Shown here one piece after another: positions 38,401 to 43,749 of a DNA stretch of 64,000 nucleotides. The notes below the pieces were generated by a model. The model saw only the letters and a list, made by a program, of their open reading frames with translations, was not told the origin of the DNA and did not search any database. The DNA is taken from contig OX155951.1 of NCBI GenBank assembly GCA_944548615.1, positions 16,913,502 through 16,977,501 of the forward strand. The letters run 5' to 3'. Position 1 is the stretch's first letter. Each line of letters starts with the position of its first letter. The position numbers and the translations under genes were made by a program. Source of the DNA: Micropterix aruncella. Lineage: Eukaryota > Arthropoda > Insecta > Lepidoptera > Micropterigidae.

Positions 38401-41400
38401 GTGGGATAAGTGTGTCCATGGCATGCAAATTCAAGGGTCCAGACGTCATAATGCGTTGCGTACATTGCGGACGTGGGACAAAAGTGGCGCGGGCCTAATG
38501 TTACCTGAGACTTGGAAAATAAGGTTCCATTGACAGATAAAGCTTTATGAATCCAGGCTGCTAGGAAATTTAGGCTGCTAGGCAAATATATAGAACTTTC
38601 TAACCGATTTAATACGAATTTTAACTAACTCATGGATCTCGTATTATTTTAAAAATTAAGAACGTCAGCTGAAACCTTTTGACTAAAAATAGATACCTAT
38701 CTGTTTCTTGGGACATGTCAGTTGGATCTTTGTCATTCCAAGCGGACGCACTATTATTGCCGTGCTCCACTACCCACGTCAAAACTAACCTGCGTCATGG
38801 GATTGTATCCGGGCATAAAATGCGTGTGTCCCGCGGCAGCCGCAGCATTTAAATCCAGCACCGATGAGCTGATGCCAGGTCTTCTCATCGGACTTCTAGG
38901 AGGCGGTGGATGAGGATATCTGCCTGCATTAGCCGTCCTTTTGATGTGCTCAGCCGCTGAAGAATCGGATCTACCAGAAGAAGGCCAGCGGTCACCGTCC
39001 CATTCACCCGGCAGACCGCTATCCACGGACGGATGCTAAAATTAAAATAAATGCTATTATCTGACTCAAATATATCATAAGCTCTCTTTCTCTCGTTATG
39101 TTTTCTTTCTCCCTCTCTCTTGATTTTTCCCTCTCATTACTTCATTTTCTCTCTCATTACTTGATTGTTCTCTCTCATTACTTCATTTTTCTCTCTCATT
39201 ACTTCATTTTTCTCTCTCACTATTTAATATTTCTCTCGTTACTTGATTTTCTCTCTCATCACTTTATTTTTCTCTCTCATTACTTGATTTTTCTGCATAT
39301 TTGAAAAGCGCTGCATCGGGACATCCCAGTTGGGATCGACCCTCGTCAGATCTGGCGTCGTGCCTCGAAGCGGAATGTGCTCTTTATGCGATAAAAACTG
39401 CTGGTGATTATTCCACTGCCTCTCATCTACCCTGGGAGATGGACTGCCACGAAACTCCGGCCTCGAAACACCTGGAACGTTCCGTCACAAAGTCAAATTA
39501 AAAACACTTCCACATAACTTATACAATTGAAAGGTACGGTCTCTTACCCATCATGTCTGAATTTCCGGGAATGGACGGCAAAGGCCTCTCCACGATTCTC
39601 TTTAGGGATCCAGTTTTATTCGTATCTATGCTATTCAGGTTCTTAGTACTGCCAATATTGTCATTTCTCGAGCAAACCTAGCCAACAAGCTTACATTACC
39701 GATTTTATGCTTTTTAAAAAAACACTAAAACAAAAAGTTATTCAAGTTAACGAGACACTCATAATTACTAAAATGAAAACACTGAGTTAACATATACAAT
39801 TTTATTACTATACAGATAATAACAATTTTAATATGTATATAAAAAATATATATTCAATAATTTATATAAAATTTATATAAAATAATATAATAAAATATAT
39901 TTATATATCAGAGGAATATAGGTATGTTCTGTGGTGTCTCTTTTCCAAGAATTTTTTTCTGTTATTGTTTTAAGAATATTGGAAAGATGTAATCATTTAT
40001 ATTAGCGGTGAATACAAGCTGCAGGTGTGGTTATCAGCAGGTTGGTTATCAACAGAATATAATCGCAATTTAATTAAATTGCATCAAGCGGCTATGTTAA
40101 ATATAAATGTTATTTATCACAACCCTTTTTAGGAATGACAATTTTATATTGTAGCCGCAGCTTGAGCGTTTCTTTCTTTTTTCTTTTAAGATAGTGTACA
40201 AACTGTTGATATCTGTACCTTGTTTCTTCTCGGCGGAGGGACAGGGGGGGCAGTCACACCTTTCGGGGGTAGTGGGGGGCGGAATGTTCCGGAGTTGGGC
40301 TGCTGTCCGCTCGACGATATTTTCTGCGGATATAACGGATATATAGCCCAGTCAGTTTAGTATTTAAGGTAGTAATCAAATGGGTAGAAGTAGTATAAAT
40401 ATGTTCTGCTATACACACATTGCTAACCTACTAGGTCAATTACTAAAAGGATGACAACTAAGCAGAAACCGCTTTCTACGAGTGTAAAGTAAACAATATA
40501 GCCAAGAGGGGGGGGGGGGGGGATGTATCACCTAATAAATATGGGGTTTAGTGGGGGCTGTAGCACCTACTAAACCCCCTATTTATACTACTGGTAGAGA
40601 TATAACGTACATTTTAAATTATATACATTTATGTAAGTATGTACTTGCGATTTCAATAACTTTCATTTCTATAAAGTCGAAAGTTTCCAAAAAAATAAAA
40701 AATCTGCTAAAATCTAAATCCACCATATTTTCAAAGATGGTGGATATTCATCATGGTTCTGCATGACAAATTATACTTTGATAAGTGACGAAGGTGCCTT
40801 AAATACGTATGTATACCAATTTTTATCTCTACCTGTTCGATTAAGACCTTAAGGCTTAAACCATATTTAAAGCTAGTATGACTGGGTTAATACGAGAATG
40901 CAGGGATTTGACTTTCAGATTGTAAAAGTGTATTATATAAGTGTTCGCTTACTTTGCGTACGTGGTCCCTTCGTTTTGGATGTCTGTGGTACATGTCGTC
41001 GCAGGAAGCGCATAAAGCCCGGCCACCGCATCCGGCGCACCGCATAGTCGCGTTCGCCGTCCCGCATAATCCGCAACTGACAACTTGAAAAAAACAACCC
41101 AAATCAACATCATCACAATCATTAGGGCAAGACGGAATCGTAATGTATGTACATCAAATAAATAGTACAGTAACAAGCAGGGGCAAACTTCAGCTAGTAC
41201 GTATTGCACACAGTGAAACGTCTGAACGTTCTGCAGTATGTTAGAAAGCTGCGAATACAAATACTGCGAATACGCGAATGCGAATTTTATTGTCATTATC
41301 AGTGGTAACTTGTAAATGGCTCTAAGCTTCCTATTTTTGTTCACTACAAAATTATTGACTGTAAGTTATCCTTAAGAAAATAAAATAAAATAAAAATACA

Positions 41401-42910
41401 GGGAAACCACGACACAGAAATGTGGCCGCGGTGGCACAGGCATCATTTCGTAATTTAATATGTACCACATGTAGGGCAAAAACAGCCCTAATTCAGAGGG
41501 ATCGTTGTGGCGACGCGTTTCGCCGTGGATGGCGAATTTCACGTCGGCAAATTCGCAACAGACTGAGCCCACGTACGCAACGTATACGATGCGACGCTCC
41601 CAAGTTGAAGTGCACACTAGACTTGTCCTACGTATGCAACGTGCATATGACACCAGAAGCTGTTGCCACTTCTCAGAAGGTACACTAGTATTATGCACAA
41701 CCGCTGTATATTATTTTTATGGTTCCGAGAGTGAGTTTGAGAACGATTTATACAGTTTGTTATTTTTAAATTAATATGTCCGGACCACAAAAACAAAAAT
41801 GGAAAGAAAAAAAGACATTGGATTCATGAGATAATTAGACAAAGAGAAAAGTTTGGAGAACACCATACATTAATGCAGAATTTGGAATGTGATAAAGAAC
41901 GATTCTTTATTTACTTCTGCATTCTTTTCTCTGTGCATGCAACGACGTTCTGTGTGTGTCTGACGCGTTGCGAACGAAAGTTCTAGAAACACACTGGTTT
42001 TACGCGTGGACAGTAACTGTTATCCTTCCCATTTCGATCTGGAGCGTGGCTCAGCGTGTCCTTACCTTAGGGTAAGGAAAGGTAGAGGTAGTTACATGAT
42101 CAGTGGTGAGAGGGTTGCTACTTGATTGCTACTTGACACACAGCGATAACGCTACTTCTAACGCGTAAACGTTAGGAGTAACGTTAATCGCGAGTAGCAT
42201 TAATTAATTATTGAAGAAGTTGCAGGCGATAGTCACTTTGTGTGCACTCCCCAAGACAACTTAATAGAGGCACGTTATTGATGCTCTCGCGACGTGAGAA
42301 TGACGTCGCGAGCAGAAGAAACCATAAGCAATGTGTGAATTGTATAATGTGTGTCTTTGGTGGACACGGTTTACCATGTTCTTTTGATATTAGAAACTCC
42401 CTTAACATGACTGTGATCCGTCCGGCGTTACTTTTAGTCTCTTACGGGCTGTTGGCGGAGCGTCTGTGGAATGTATTTGTACACGAAAGTCTTTACGTTC
42501 AATCCACTGAACAAAGAACGACAACAGAAGTTAAAGCTTGATGGGGTGGGAGATTCGCTAACAGCAATTGACACAACGATCCGGTTTTTCGGCGCGTTTC
42601 GTCCTTGTTACTAAACACAATTATTCACTCTTGACACTGCTGTTTAACGGAAGGAGGGGGTGGTGGTTATCGCTTGTATTCACCACTGGTGGTTAGACAA
42701 ATATACTGGCTTACCAATAGGATTGACCTTTGCATTGACGTACTGCTGCGAAGGAAACTCGATGACTTCATAATCGGGCTCATGATTTGCTACCACCTGC
42801 TGCGTTTTCCTCAGGATTCCTGGTGTACTCGGTTTTGGGAGCTGCACTGACGAATCGTCAGTCGGGGGTGGCGGTGGAGGGGGACCAGCCCGCCCTGAGT
42901 CGGCGTGCAT
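14306..42910 (-). CDS. LUBEL: LUBEL: linear ubiquitin E3 ligase (HOIP/RNF31 orthologue), 21 coding exons
   Basis: Exons in transcript order: 42910-42715, 41083-40953, 40323-40219, 39677-39548, 39471-39284, 39035-38790, 36966-36735, 34001-33222, 32886-32309, 32246-31971, 31820-31686, 31319-31056, 30986-30722, 30524-28645, 25913-25722, 21094-20816, 17448-17359, 17290-17139, 16961-16766, 16653-16472, then 14872-14692 or 14495-14306. All junctions are GT-AG and all phases agree; the total is 6678 nt (2225 residues) or 6687 nt (2228). Domains: B-box (~66-109), NZF (~555-585), UBA-like regions (~955-1175 and ~1803-1850), RING1-IBR-RING2 (~1850-2105, predicted catalytic Cys ~2043) and LDD (~2106-end). 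The enzyme forms Met1-linked ubiquitin chains in the cytosol; in Drosophila it acts in immune and stress signalling. The start is uncertain (see 47974-48057). Only one NZF was seen. The introns are full of transposons. Confidence 0.93.
14692..14872 (-). CDS. LUBEL: LUBEL alternative terminal exon a (LDD C-terminal half)
   Basis: After an acceptor ending ttttacag the exon reads [20 protein letters not shown] and ends [10 protein letters not shown], then TAA. It has the same acceptor phase as exon b and is homologous to it, but clearly diverged. The RLL near its end matches the human HOIP YQARLLQ region. No good poly(A) signal follows closely, so transcripts may share the distal one or skip this exon. 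Which exon is used cannot be told from sequence. Confidence 0.8.
14873..15860. other. LUBEL last intron, no gene seen
   Basis: There are T-rich runs at 14938-14976 and AT-rich unique-looking sequence. No coding segment or clear repeat was recognised until the retrotransposon 3' end at about 15866. Confidence 0.5.
15866..16080 (+). mobile_element. 3' end of an RLE retrotransposon (copy D)
   Basis: It shares GCATCTCAAATTCTATGGCT, GGGGGAGTGAATGGGTGGTA, ACAGCTGTCCTAAACCTACC, CAGAAGTGTAA, ATGATGGGCCCG and CAGCTCCGTTTGTATTT with the copies ending at 20515 and 38262. It is 5'-truncated to about 215 bp. Confidence 0.85.
16472..16653 (-). CDS. LUBEL: LUBEL exon 20 (RING2-LDD linker and LDD start)
   Basis: Phase 0 start [17 protein letters not shown], then [18 protein letters not shown] and SQAGLCK. 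The last part matches human HOIP KETPAGYAGLCQAHY, the beginning of the LDD. The donor AA|GTTAGT leaves two bases that pair equally with terminal exons a or b. Confidence 0.88.
16766..16961 (-). CDS. LUBEL: LUBEL exon 19: RING2 with catalytic cysteine
   Basis: It reads [19 protein letters not shown], then [15 protein letters not shown], aligning closely with human HOIP RING2 and its LDD insertion. By homology the Cys of GGCMHF (codon at 16952-16954) forms the ubiquitin thioester, like HOIP Cys885, and the nearby HH pair is kept. The exon starts with one base completing an Arg codon and ends in phase 0 at CGG|GTAAG. Confidence 0.95.
17139..17290 (-). CDS. LUBEL: LUBEL exon 18: end of IBR and start of RING2
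   Basis: It reads [20 protein letters not shown] and [17 protein letters not shown]. It matches human HOIP WEEQHRGRSCEDFQNWK and [16 protein letters not shown], including the first RING2 Cys pair. Phase 0 in, two bases out. Confidence 0.95.
17359..17448 (-). CDS. LUBEL: LUBEL exon 17: IBR zinc-binding segment
   Basis: A 90-bp exon in phase 0 at both ends encoding [19 protein letters not shown], then CAQCRKP. It supplies three Cys pairs/residues of the IBR and follows WCVQ at the end of exon 16. Confidence 0.93.
17495..17875 (-). mobile_element. RLE retrotransposon fragment, inverted (copy E)
   Basis: On the minus strand it encodes [35 protein letters not shown] and [17 protein letters not shown], homologous to the 19022-20359 ORF, and ends with the family tail CAGAAGTGTAATAATA and GATGGGCCTGAC near 17500-17560. 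It has frame changes and lacks the segment between the ORF end and CAGAAGTG. Confidence 0.85.
18280..18985 (-). pseudogene. R1/Jockey-type LINE ORF2 fragment with RNase H remnant
   Basis: From high to low coordinates, the minus strand reads [20 protein letters not shown] near 18795 (an RNase H C-terminal pattern), then at 18289-18690 [20 protein letters not shown] followed by [18 protein letters not shown], the C-x2-C...H-x4-C motif found after RNase H in R1/Jockey/I-type LINEs. The ORF ends FSAEL. RT is absent. It lies between two copies of a different retrotransposon. Confidence 0.75.
18990..20515 (+). mobile_element. RLE-type non-LTR retrotransposon, 5'-truncated (copy A)
   Basis: It contains an ORF (19022-20359) with Cys-His knuckle and restriction-like endonuclease, followed by a ~150-bp 3' UTR ending in ATGATGGGCCCGACTCCGG, CAGCTCCGTTTGTATTTATT. 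The UTR can fold around ccgactccggtcgg. It is about 98-99% identical by eye to 37124-38262 over their common part. It is antisense to LUBEL, in intron 16. Confidence 0.85.
19022..20359 (+). CDS. Retrotransposon ORF2 C-terminal part: Cys-His knuckle and restriction-like endonuclease
   Basis: An intact 445-codon frame. After an RT thumb-like region ([37 protein letters not shown]) comes [19 protein letters not shown], a C-x2-C...H-x4-C knuckle, then [20 protein letters not shown] followed by LTVPWESNI and KLNKYHDLA, a PD-(D/E)xK-like nuclease with the catalytic pattern expected of R2/NeSL/Hero-type elements. It ends [12 protein letters not shown]. No RT core remains, so only the second-half protein could be made. 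The first Met may be internal to the original ORF. Confidence 0.8.
   Translation: MLISGPRKAWIYDNYLTSHLSWPFLIYDFTKTQLSRLDALVTASLKSWLSLAKPADPSTLFRSKQNFGLALKLPSLLYANSRITKNSILCNSKDPAISKHVISGCSDSNELQARVDFHKRFLTGISQNGTGLGYGSTTTSDVDLKKSLLRGDYDSKSMAHAIGLQCQNDWTTIGDFCIPPPMHWKVMLYDWTPEMLKFYLNAFQHTLPDPSNLARWSFAEDSSCPLCSNTPCTARHILAGCKVALDQGRYTYRHDKVLAVIREVISLSVARANKGLTVSSKPPIQFVRDGSKGKKHLTTKPFSIIEKATDWILEVDSVSKQYKFPESLGCTALRPDITLYSLSRKVALIVELTVPWESNIPKDHEYKLNKYHDLANAVTRNGFTVHLHAVEVGARGLPAKSLFHLFKDLGLSRKIINSFLEKLSKTAICASQILWLRRGSEWVAR
20521..20640 (-). mobile_element. Short inverted fragment of the same RLE element (copy F)
   Basis: GGCCACAGCATGAGCCATAC..TTGCTGTC and GTCATACCCCAGAC are the reverse complement of 19423-19512 of copy A, with divergence. 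It abuts the 3' end of copy A, so it is either an older insertion or part of a rearrangement. Confidence 0.7.
20816..21094 (-). CDS. LUBEL: LUBEL exon 16: RING1 and linker helix
   Basis: It reads [20 protein letters not shown], then [20 protein letters not shown] and DPNFKWCVQ. It aligns with human HOIP CECTICPDCFRQHFTIA to DPKFLWCAQ, supplying most RING1 zinc ligands; the first pair (CELC) is in exon 15. Phase 0 both ends. Confidence 0.95.
21095..22440. other. Intron 15 part with a small MITE, otherwise no gene
   Basis: AT-rich intron sequence. Apart from the inverted repeat at 21601-21703, nothing was recognised. Open frames near 21783-22199 look random. Confidence 0.5.
21601..21703. mobile_element. 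103-bp MITE with perfect 22-bp terminal inverted repeats
   Basis: GGCCACACTAACGGGAAATG+CC at 21601-21622 is exactly inverted at 21682-21703. An inner pair (CCGTTATCGTGAT / ATCATCGCCGTTAT) extends the fold. It has no coding sequence. The duplicated target is unclear. Confidence 0.8.
22442..22492. repeat. Perfect hairpin 1: 24-bp stem with CCC loop
   Basis: The left arm 22442-22465 starts GGCGTCTTTAGAATGCC and ends CTATG. The loop is CCC (22466-22468). The right arm 22469-22492 is the exact reverse complement. It directly abuts hairpin 2. Confidence 0.97.
22493..22545. repeat. Perfect hairpin 2: 25-bp stem with CCC loop
   Basis: The left arm 22493-22517 starts TTGATTAATCTTC and ends CAGTAG. 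The loop is CCC (22518-22520). The right arm 22521-22545 is the exact reverse complement. The stem sequence is unrelated to hairpin 1, but loop and architecture are the same. Confidence 0.97.
22790..23900 (-). pseudogene. Jockey/CR1-like LINE reverse transcriptase remnant
   Basis: The minus strand reads [38 protein letters not shown] followed by [63 protein letters not shown] and [20 protein letters not shown]. These are RT motifs including the YADD catalytic box. At least three frame changes separate the pieces. A fragment of the same family lies at 50260-50520. Confidence 0.85.
23960..25036 (+). pseudogene. Dead mariner-like (Tc1/mariner) transposase
   Basis: The + strand carries [19 protein letters not shown], then in another frame a KCQRWF-like helix-turn-helix with [28 protein letters not shown], and near 24700 [16 protein letters not shown] followed by [10 protein letters not shown]. 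This is the usual mariner order. Many frameshifts and stops make it inactive. It is followed by repeats of GTGTTGGTTTTTTT at 24955-25036. Confidence 0.8.
24955..25036. repeat. GTGTTGGTTTTT minisatellite
   Basis: The unit (c/t)gtgttggttttttt occurs four times with variable T runs and AT insertions, at the end of the mariner remnant. Confidence 0.75.
25037..25721. other. Intron 15, no gene seen
   Basis: No coding motif or clear repeat recognised between the mariner remnant and exon 15. Confidence 0.5.
25722..25913 (-). CDS. LUBEL: LUBEL exon 15: helical UBA-like segment and first RING1 cysteines
   Basis: It reads [35 protein letters not shown], and [18 protein letters not shown]. It aligns with human HOIP RRLLAVYALPSWGRAELALS to LAQECAVCG. 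CELC supplies the first RING1 zinc pair. Phase 0 both ends. The acceptor is tttatgtagaggcag; a nearer AG lies 6 bp upstream. Confidence 0.92.
25964..26365. mobile_element. ~402-bp MITE with 28-bp terminal inverted repeats
   Basis: The left end starts CCGAAACAGACGCTCGGATT (25964-25991). The right end is its reverse complement with one mismatch (26338-26365). Inside, GGATTTGGTACGG.GCGGACC and GGACCATATCCG motifs recur in both orientations, so the element folds extensively. It is GC-rich against an AT-rich background and ends 50 bp from the exon 15 acceptor. Confidence 0.85.
26390..27860. repeat. Repeat region flagged by inverted GCATCCCAATTTG(T/C)CGC motifs
   Basis: GCATCCCAATTTGTCGCATC at 26401 and its reverse complement-type GCGGCAAATTGGGATGCGGC at about 27784, plus degenerate copies (CCAGATTTGCCGC near 26420 and 26892; GCTGCATCCTAAATTGCTGC near 26937), bracket about 1.4 kb. 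It could be one non-autonomous element with subterminal repeats, interrupted by the MITE at 26460-26686. Confidence 0.5.
26460..26686. mobile_element. 227-bp MITE with ~40-bp terminal inverted repeats
   Basis: GAACACACTATCGGACGCGT continuing to GCCGCGGCTTATGG (26460-26499) is inverted at about 26648-26686 with two mismatches. No coding sequence. Confidence 0.8.
27978..28400. repeat. Diverged direct repeats with TTGGCCACTGCC...CACGTCACAGTGG
   Basis: Two blocks (about 27978-28160 and 28262-28400) share TGCTTTGGCCACTGCCT / GCGCTTTGGCCACTGCCTATG, CCCATACAT, CACGTCACAGTGG.GCCG and (C)GTTGGCCAA. Between them GGCCAACGTGTAG.GCATTAGCGATG occurs twice. Probably a tandemly duplicated MITE. Confidence 0.6.
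28483..28502. repeat. Perfect 20-bp palindrome
   Basis: CTAGATATAATTATATCTAG is self-complementary. No adjacent gene feature explains it. Confidence 0.9.
28645..30524 (-). CDS. LUBEL: LUBEL exon 14: long acidic, disordered region
   Basis: An 1880-bp exon, two bases in phase at its start and phase 0 at its end (SPE|GTCAGT). It encodes about 627 residues rich in D, E, N, S, T and I, with a strongly acidic stretch ([20 protein letters not shown]) and a basic C-terminal part ([31 protein letters not shown]), ending [20 protein letters not shown]. Human HOIP has no such segment; Drosophila LUBEL also carries long insertions. No domain recognised. Confidence 0.88.
30722..30986 (-). CDS. LUBEL: LUBEL exon 13: UBA-like helix bundle
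   Basis: It reads [35 protein letters not shown] and [14 protein letters not shown], then a G/S/T-rich tail. It matches the HOIP segment with ALFQHGGDVSRALTELQ and LEPFRQRLWD. The start chosen uses the acceptor ending gttcag at 30987, because the next AG (six bases in) would break the phase. Confidence 0.88.
31056..31319 (-). CDS. LUBEL: LUBEL exon 12: UBA-like region
   Basis: 88 codons, phase 0 both ends: [60 protein letters not shown] followed by [10 protein letters not shown]. It aligns with human HOIP VPLQWLRSELPYVLEMVAEL and EARRAWLDRHGNLDEAVEEC. In HOIP this region binds the HOIL-1L UBL; whether insect LUBEL has such a partner is not shown here. Confidence 0.92.
31686..31820 (-). CDS. 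LUBEL: LUBEL exon 11: helical segment before the UBA
   Basis: 45 codons, phase 0 both ends: [15 protein letters not shown], then [20 protein letters not shown] followed by VKLLR. It corresponds to the HOIP EKQRQDKMREEGLQLVSMIR helix. Confidence 0.9.
31971..32246 (-). CDS. LUBEL: LUBEL exon 10: low-complexity linker
   Basis: 92 codons, phase 0 both ends, beginning [20 protein letters not shown] and ending [12 protein letters not shown]. Rich in P, S, Y, R; no domain. Confidence 0.85.
32309..32886 (-). CDS. LUBEL: LUBEL exon 9: Ser/Arg-rich linker
   Basis: It begins [20 protein letters not shown] after acceptor tgtgattgtag and ends [10 protein letters not shown] at donor GTACGT. It contains VCINCSDTR, and a basic Ser-rich stretch [20 protein letters not shown]. 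Two bases in, phase 0 out. Mostly disordered by composition. Confidence 0.85.
33222..34001 (-). CDS. LUBEL: LUBEL exon 8: NZF zinc finger exon
   Basis: It begins [20 protein letters not shown], continues Arg/Ser-rich and acidic, then [20 protein letters not shown] followed by VCCKTP, a RanBP2/NZF-type finger (W-x-C-x2-C, N, C-x2-C) at about residues 555-585. NZFs of this family bind ubiquitin. The rest is charged linker ending APQKAKKG. Confidence 0.92.
34131..34401. repeat. Tandem duplication in LUBEL intron 7
   Basis: The block ATATAAAACGAATTTGTT.TAGT...CTGAGTAG...GTTGAGAAAACTGAG.GGAGAACAGT occurs at about 34131-34258 and again at 34262-34401 with substitutions and a ~20-bp insertion. Confidence 0.8.
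34402..35430. other. LUBEL intron 7, no gene recognised
   Basis: Short open frames exist (a 74-codon minus-strand frame at 34649-34873; an 85-codon plus-strand frame at 35096-35353) but none shows a domain I know or proper exon boundaries. Confidence 0.4.
35440..35730 (+). mobile_element. 3' end of the RLE retrotransposon, diverged (copy C)
   Basis: GCATCTCAAATTCTATAGCT, GGAGTGAATGGGTGGTAAGG, ATGGGCCCGACTCCAGTCGG and GAGCTCCGTTTGTATTTATT mark the family. It is clearly older than copies A and B. Confidence 0.8.
35970..36075. repeat. GC-rich imperfect inverted repeat
   Basis: GCATGTCCCGGGCACACGGC at 35977 pairs imperfectly with CGCGGGCACGGACATGTC at about 36050-36067. It is a probable MITE or hairpin in an AT-rich intron. 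Confidence 0.5.
36735..36966 (-). CDS. LUBEL: LUBEL exon 7: Gln/Met/Gly/Pro-rich linker
   Basis: It begins [20 protein letters not shown] and ends with [20 protein letters not shown] then MLPPQHNG. Phase 0 in, one base out. The CMNC pair is suggestive but there is no complete finger. Confidence 0.85.
37124..38262 (+). mobile_element. RLE retrotransposon, 5'-truncated (copy B)
   Basis: It starts at GTTCCTTACTGGAATCAGCC, equivalent to 19381 in copy A, and ends with the same 3' UTR. The 37308-38102 frame keeps the knuckle and nuclease motifs. A 2-base deletion near 37209 and an inserted G near 37239 shift the frame relative to copy A. Otherwise near identical, implying recent insertion of both. 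Confidence 0.88.
38292..38494. mobile_element. ~200-bp MITE with long inverted arms
   Basis: TTAGGCCAGAAACACACTTG, TCCCACGTACGCAACGTACG and TATGACGTCTAGCCCTTGAA on the left are mirrored by TTCAAGGGTCCAGACGTCAT and ACGTGGGACAAAAGTGG..GGCCTAA on the right. A perfect 28-bp palindrome lies at 38382-38409. Related pieces occur near 41567-41640. Confidence 0.8.
38790..39035 (-). CDS. LUBEL: LUBEL exon 6: linker
   Basis: 82 codons, phase 0 both ends: [40 protein letters not shown], ending [13 protein letters not shown]. Pro/Ala/Ser-rich, no domain. Confidence 0.87.
39095..39300. repeat. Pyrimidine-rich ~20-bp minisatellite overlapping a LUBEL splice donor
   Basis: The unit CTCTCTCATTACTT(c/g)ATTTT recurs about eight times with small changes. 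On the minus strand each unit reads (g/c)AAGTAATGAGAGAG, a donor-like sequence. The donor used by exon 5 (39283/39282) is the unit nearest the exon. Confidence 0.88.
39284..39471 (-). CDS. LUBEL: LUBEL exon 5: linker
   Basis: It reads [40 protein letters not shown] and [14 protein letters not shown], ending at donor CAA|GTAATG inside the minisatellite. Two bases in, phase 0 out, consistent with exons 4 and 6. Confidence 0.82.
39548..39677 (-). CDS. LUBEL: LUBEL exon 4: linker
   Basis: It reads [20 protein letters not shown], then [20 protein letters not shown]. Phase 0 in, one base out, donor GTAAGA. Confidence 0.82.
40219..40323 (-). CDS. LUBEL: LUBEL exon 3: proline-rich linker
   Basis: 35 codons, phase 0 both ends: [20 protein letters not shown], then [13 protein letters not shown]. 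The poly-Pro segment could bind SH3/WW-type partners; this is inference. Confidence 0.82.
40953..41083 (-). CDS. LUBEL: LUBEL exon 2: B-box zinc finger
   Basis: It reads [20 protein letters not shown], then [20 protein letters not shown], a B-box with C-x2-C, C-x2-C, C-x2-C-D and H pairs. It matches human HOIP CFLCGSAPGTLHCPSCKQAL and ACDHLFHGHP. Two bases in, phase 0 out. Confidence 0.93.
41084..42714. other. LUBEL intron 1, repeats only
   Basis: It contains a fragment related to the 38292 MITE (about 41567-41640: CCCACGTACGCAACGTATAC, ACTTGTCCTACGTATGCAAC). No other gene was recognised. Confidence 0.5.
42715..42910 (-). CDS. LUBEL: LUBEL first recognised coding exon
   Basis: It reads [20 protein letters not shown], then [20 protein letters not shown] and NAKVNPI. 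The acceptor ttatttccag abuts the ATG, so this Met could be the start or be internal. The [10 protein letters not shown] block looks conserved-type. Phase 0 in, one base out. Confidence 0.85.
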
Positions 42911-43320
42911 CTGGAAATAAAGTTCCACTCTATTTAATAAAATTCCTAACTTGACAAAATTCCTAACGGTTGATCCCTACGCTCCACCCCTGACCTAATT
43001 TCCTGTCAAAGTGAGAAATGAAAAGTATTTTTAATTGCAAGTTACATTCATTAGAGAGCCAGCCTATAAGATAATTGTCATTAGATATTAAGGTGGGTTG
43101 TTGCCGTGGCCGTATAGGGTTTAAAATATAATATAAAATGAATAAAAAATAAGAATAAGAATAAAAAAACATGTGATAGACATCCCTGAATTTGCAAGTC
43201 TAAACTAGCATATGCCGAGTCCAGCACGCAAACCCATCTCCAAAAGTGTACTCTCTCTTAGAGTTGAAATAGATTTCTTGAGCAAAGGTGTGTGATCAAA
43301 TATTTGCAACGGAAACAACG
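42911..43320. other. Intronic or upstream sequence, nothing recognised
   Basis: AT-rich; no coding motif or repeat seen. Confidence 0.4.
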
Positions 43321-43580
43321 GGAACAACGGAAATCCATACTGATCAACTGGGGCTTTAGGGGAATATGCAGAGTCGTGTGACATAGGTGAGATGGTGTCG
43401 CGAGTTTAGGTATATGAAAACATCCTGTGAAGATCATTATGGCGGAGGTCCTTCAATCACCGACACTTCGGTTGGCTGTAAGAAATTGTGCAGCGATAAA
43501 CCCGCCGTTTGTCCTAATTTAAAATAAATTTTAGGTTTTCGATATCATTCTTAGTGTTTTTAGTAAAATAAAGCTATTTT
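43320..43580 (+). repeat. SINE/LINE-like tail related to 6800-7080
   Basis: GTTGGCTGTAAGAAATTG and CGATAAACCCGCC match the tail of the 6800-7080 copy, followed by TAAAATAAA-type A-rich sequence. The 5' part is not tRNA-like and its boundary is a guess. Confidence 0.45.
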
Positions 43581-43749
43581 TCTTCCTTTTTTTCTGTCTT
43601 TATTACTACTGAACAAAATGTCAAAAAAGGTTTAATTGTAGCAGACAGAAAAGTCGCACTTTGTCGAAAAGTGGGGAAAAAGTGTTTTTCTTTCCAAGCC
43701 ATTTAAAACACAAGAACTAATGTTTTGGTCATGAAAAATTATCGGCCGT

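Noticed and set aside
39095..39300. CRISPR-like array
   Set aside because: It is a simple tandem minisatellite without unique spacers, in a eukaryotic intron.
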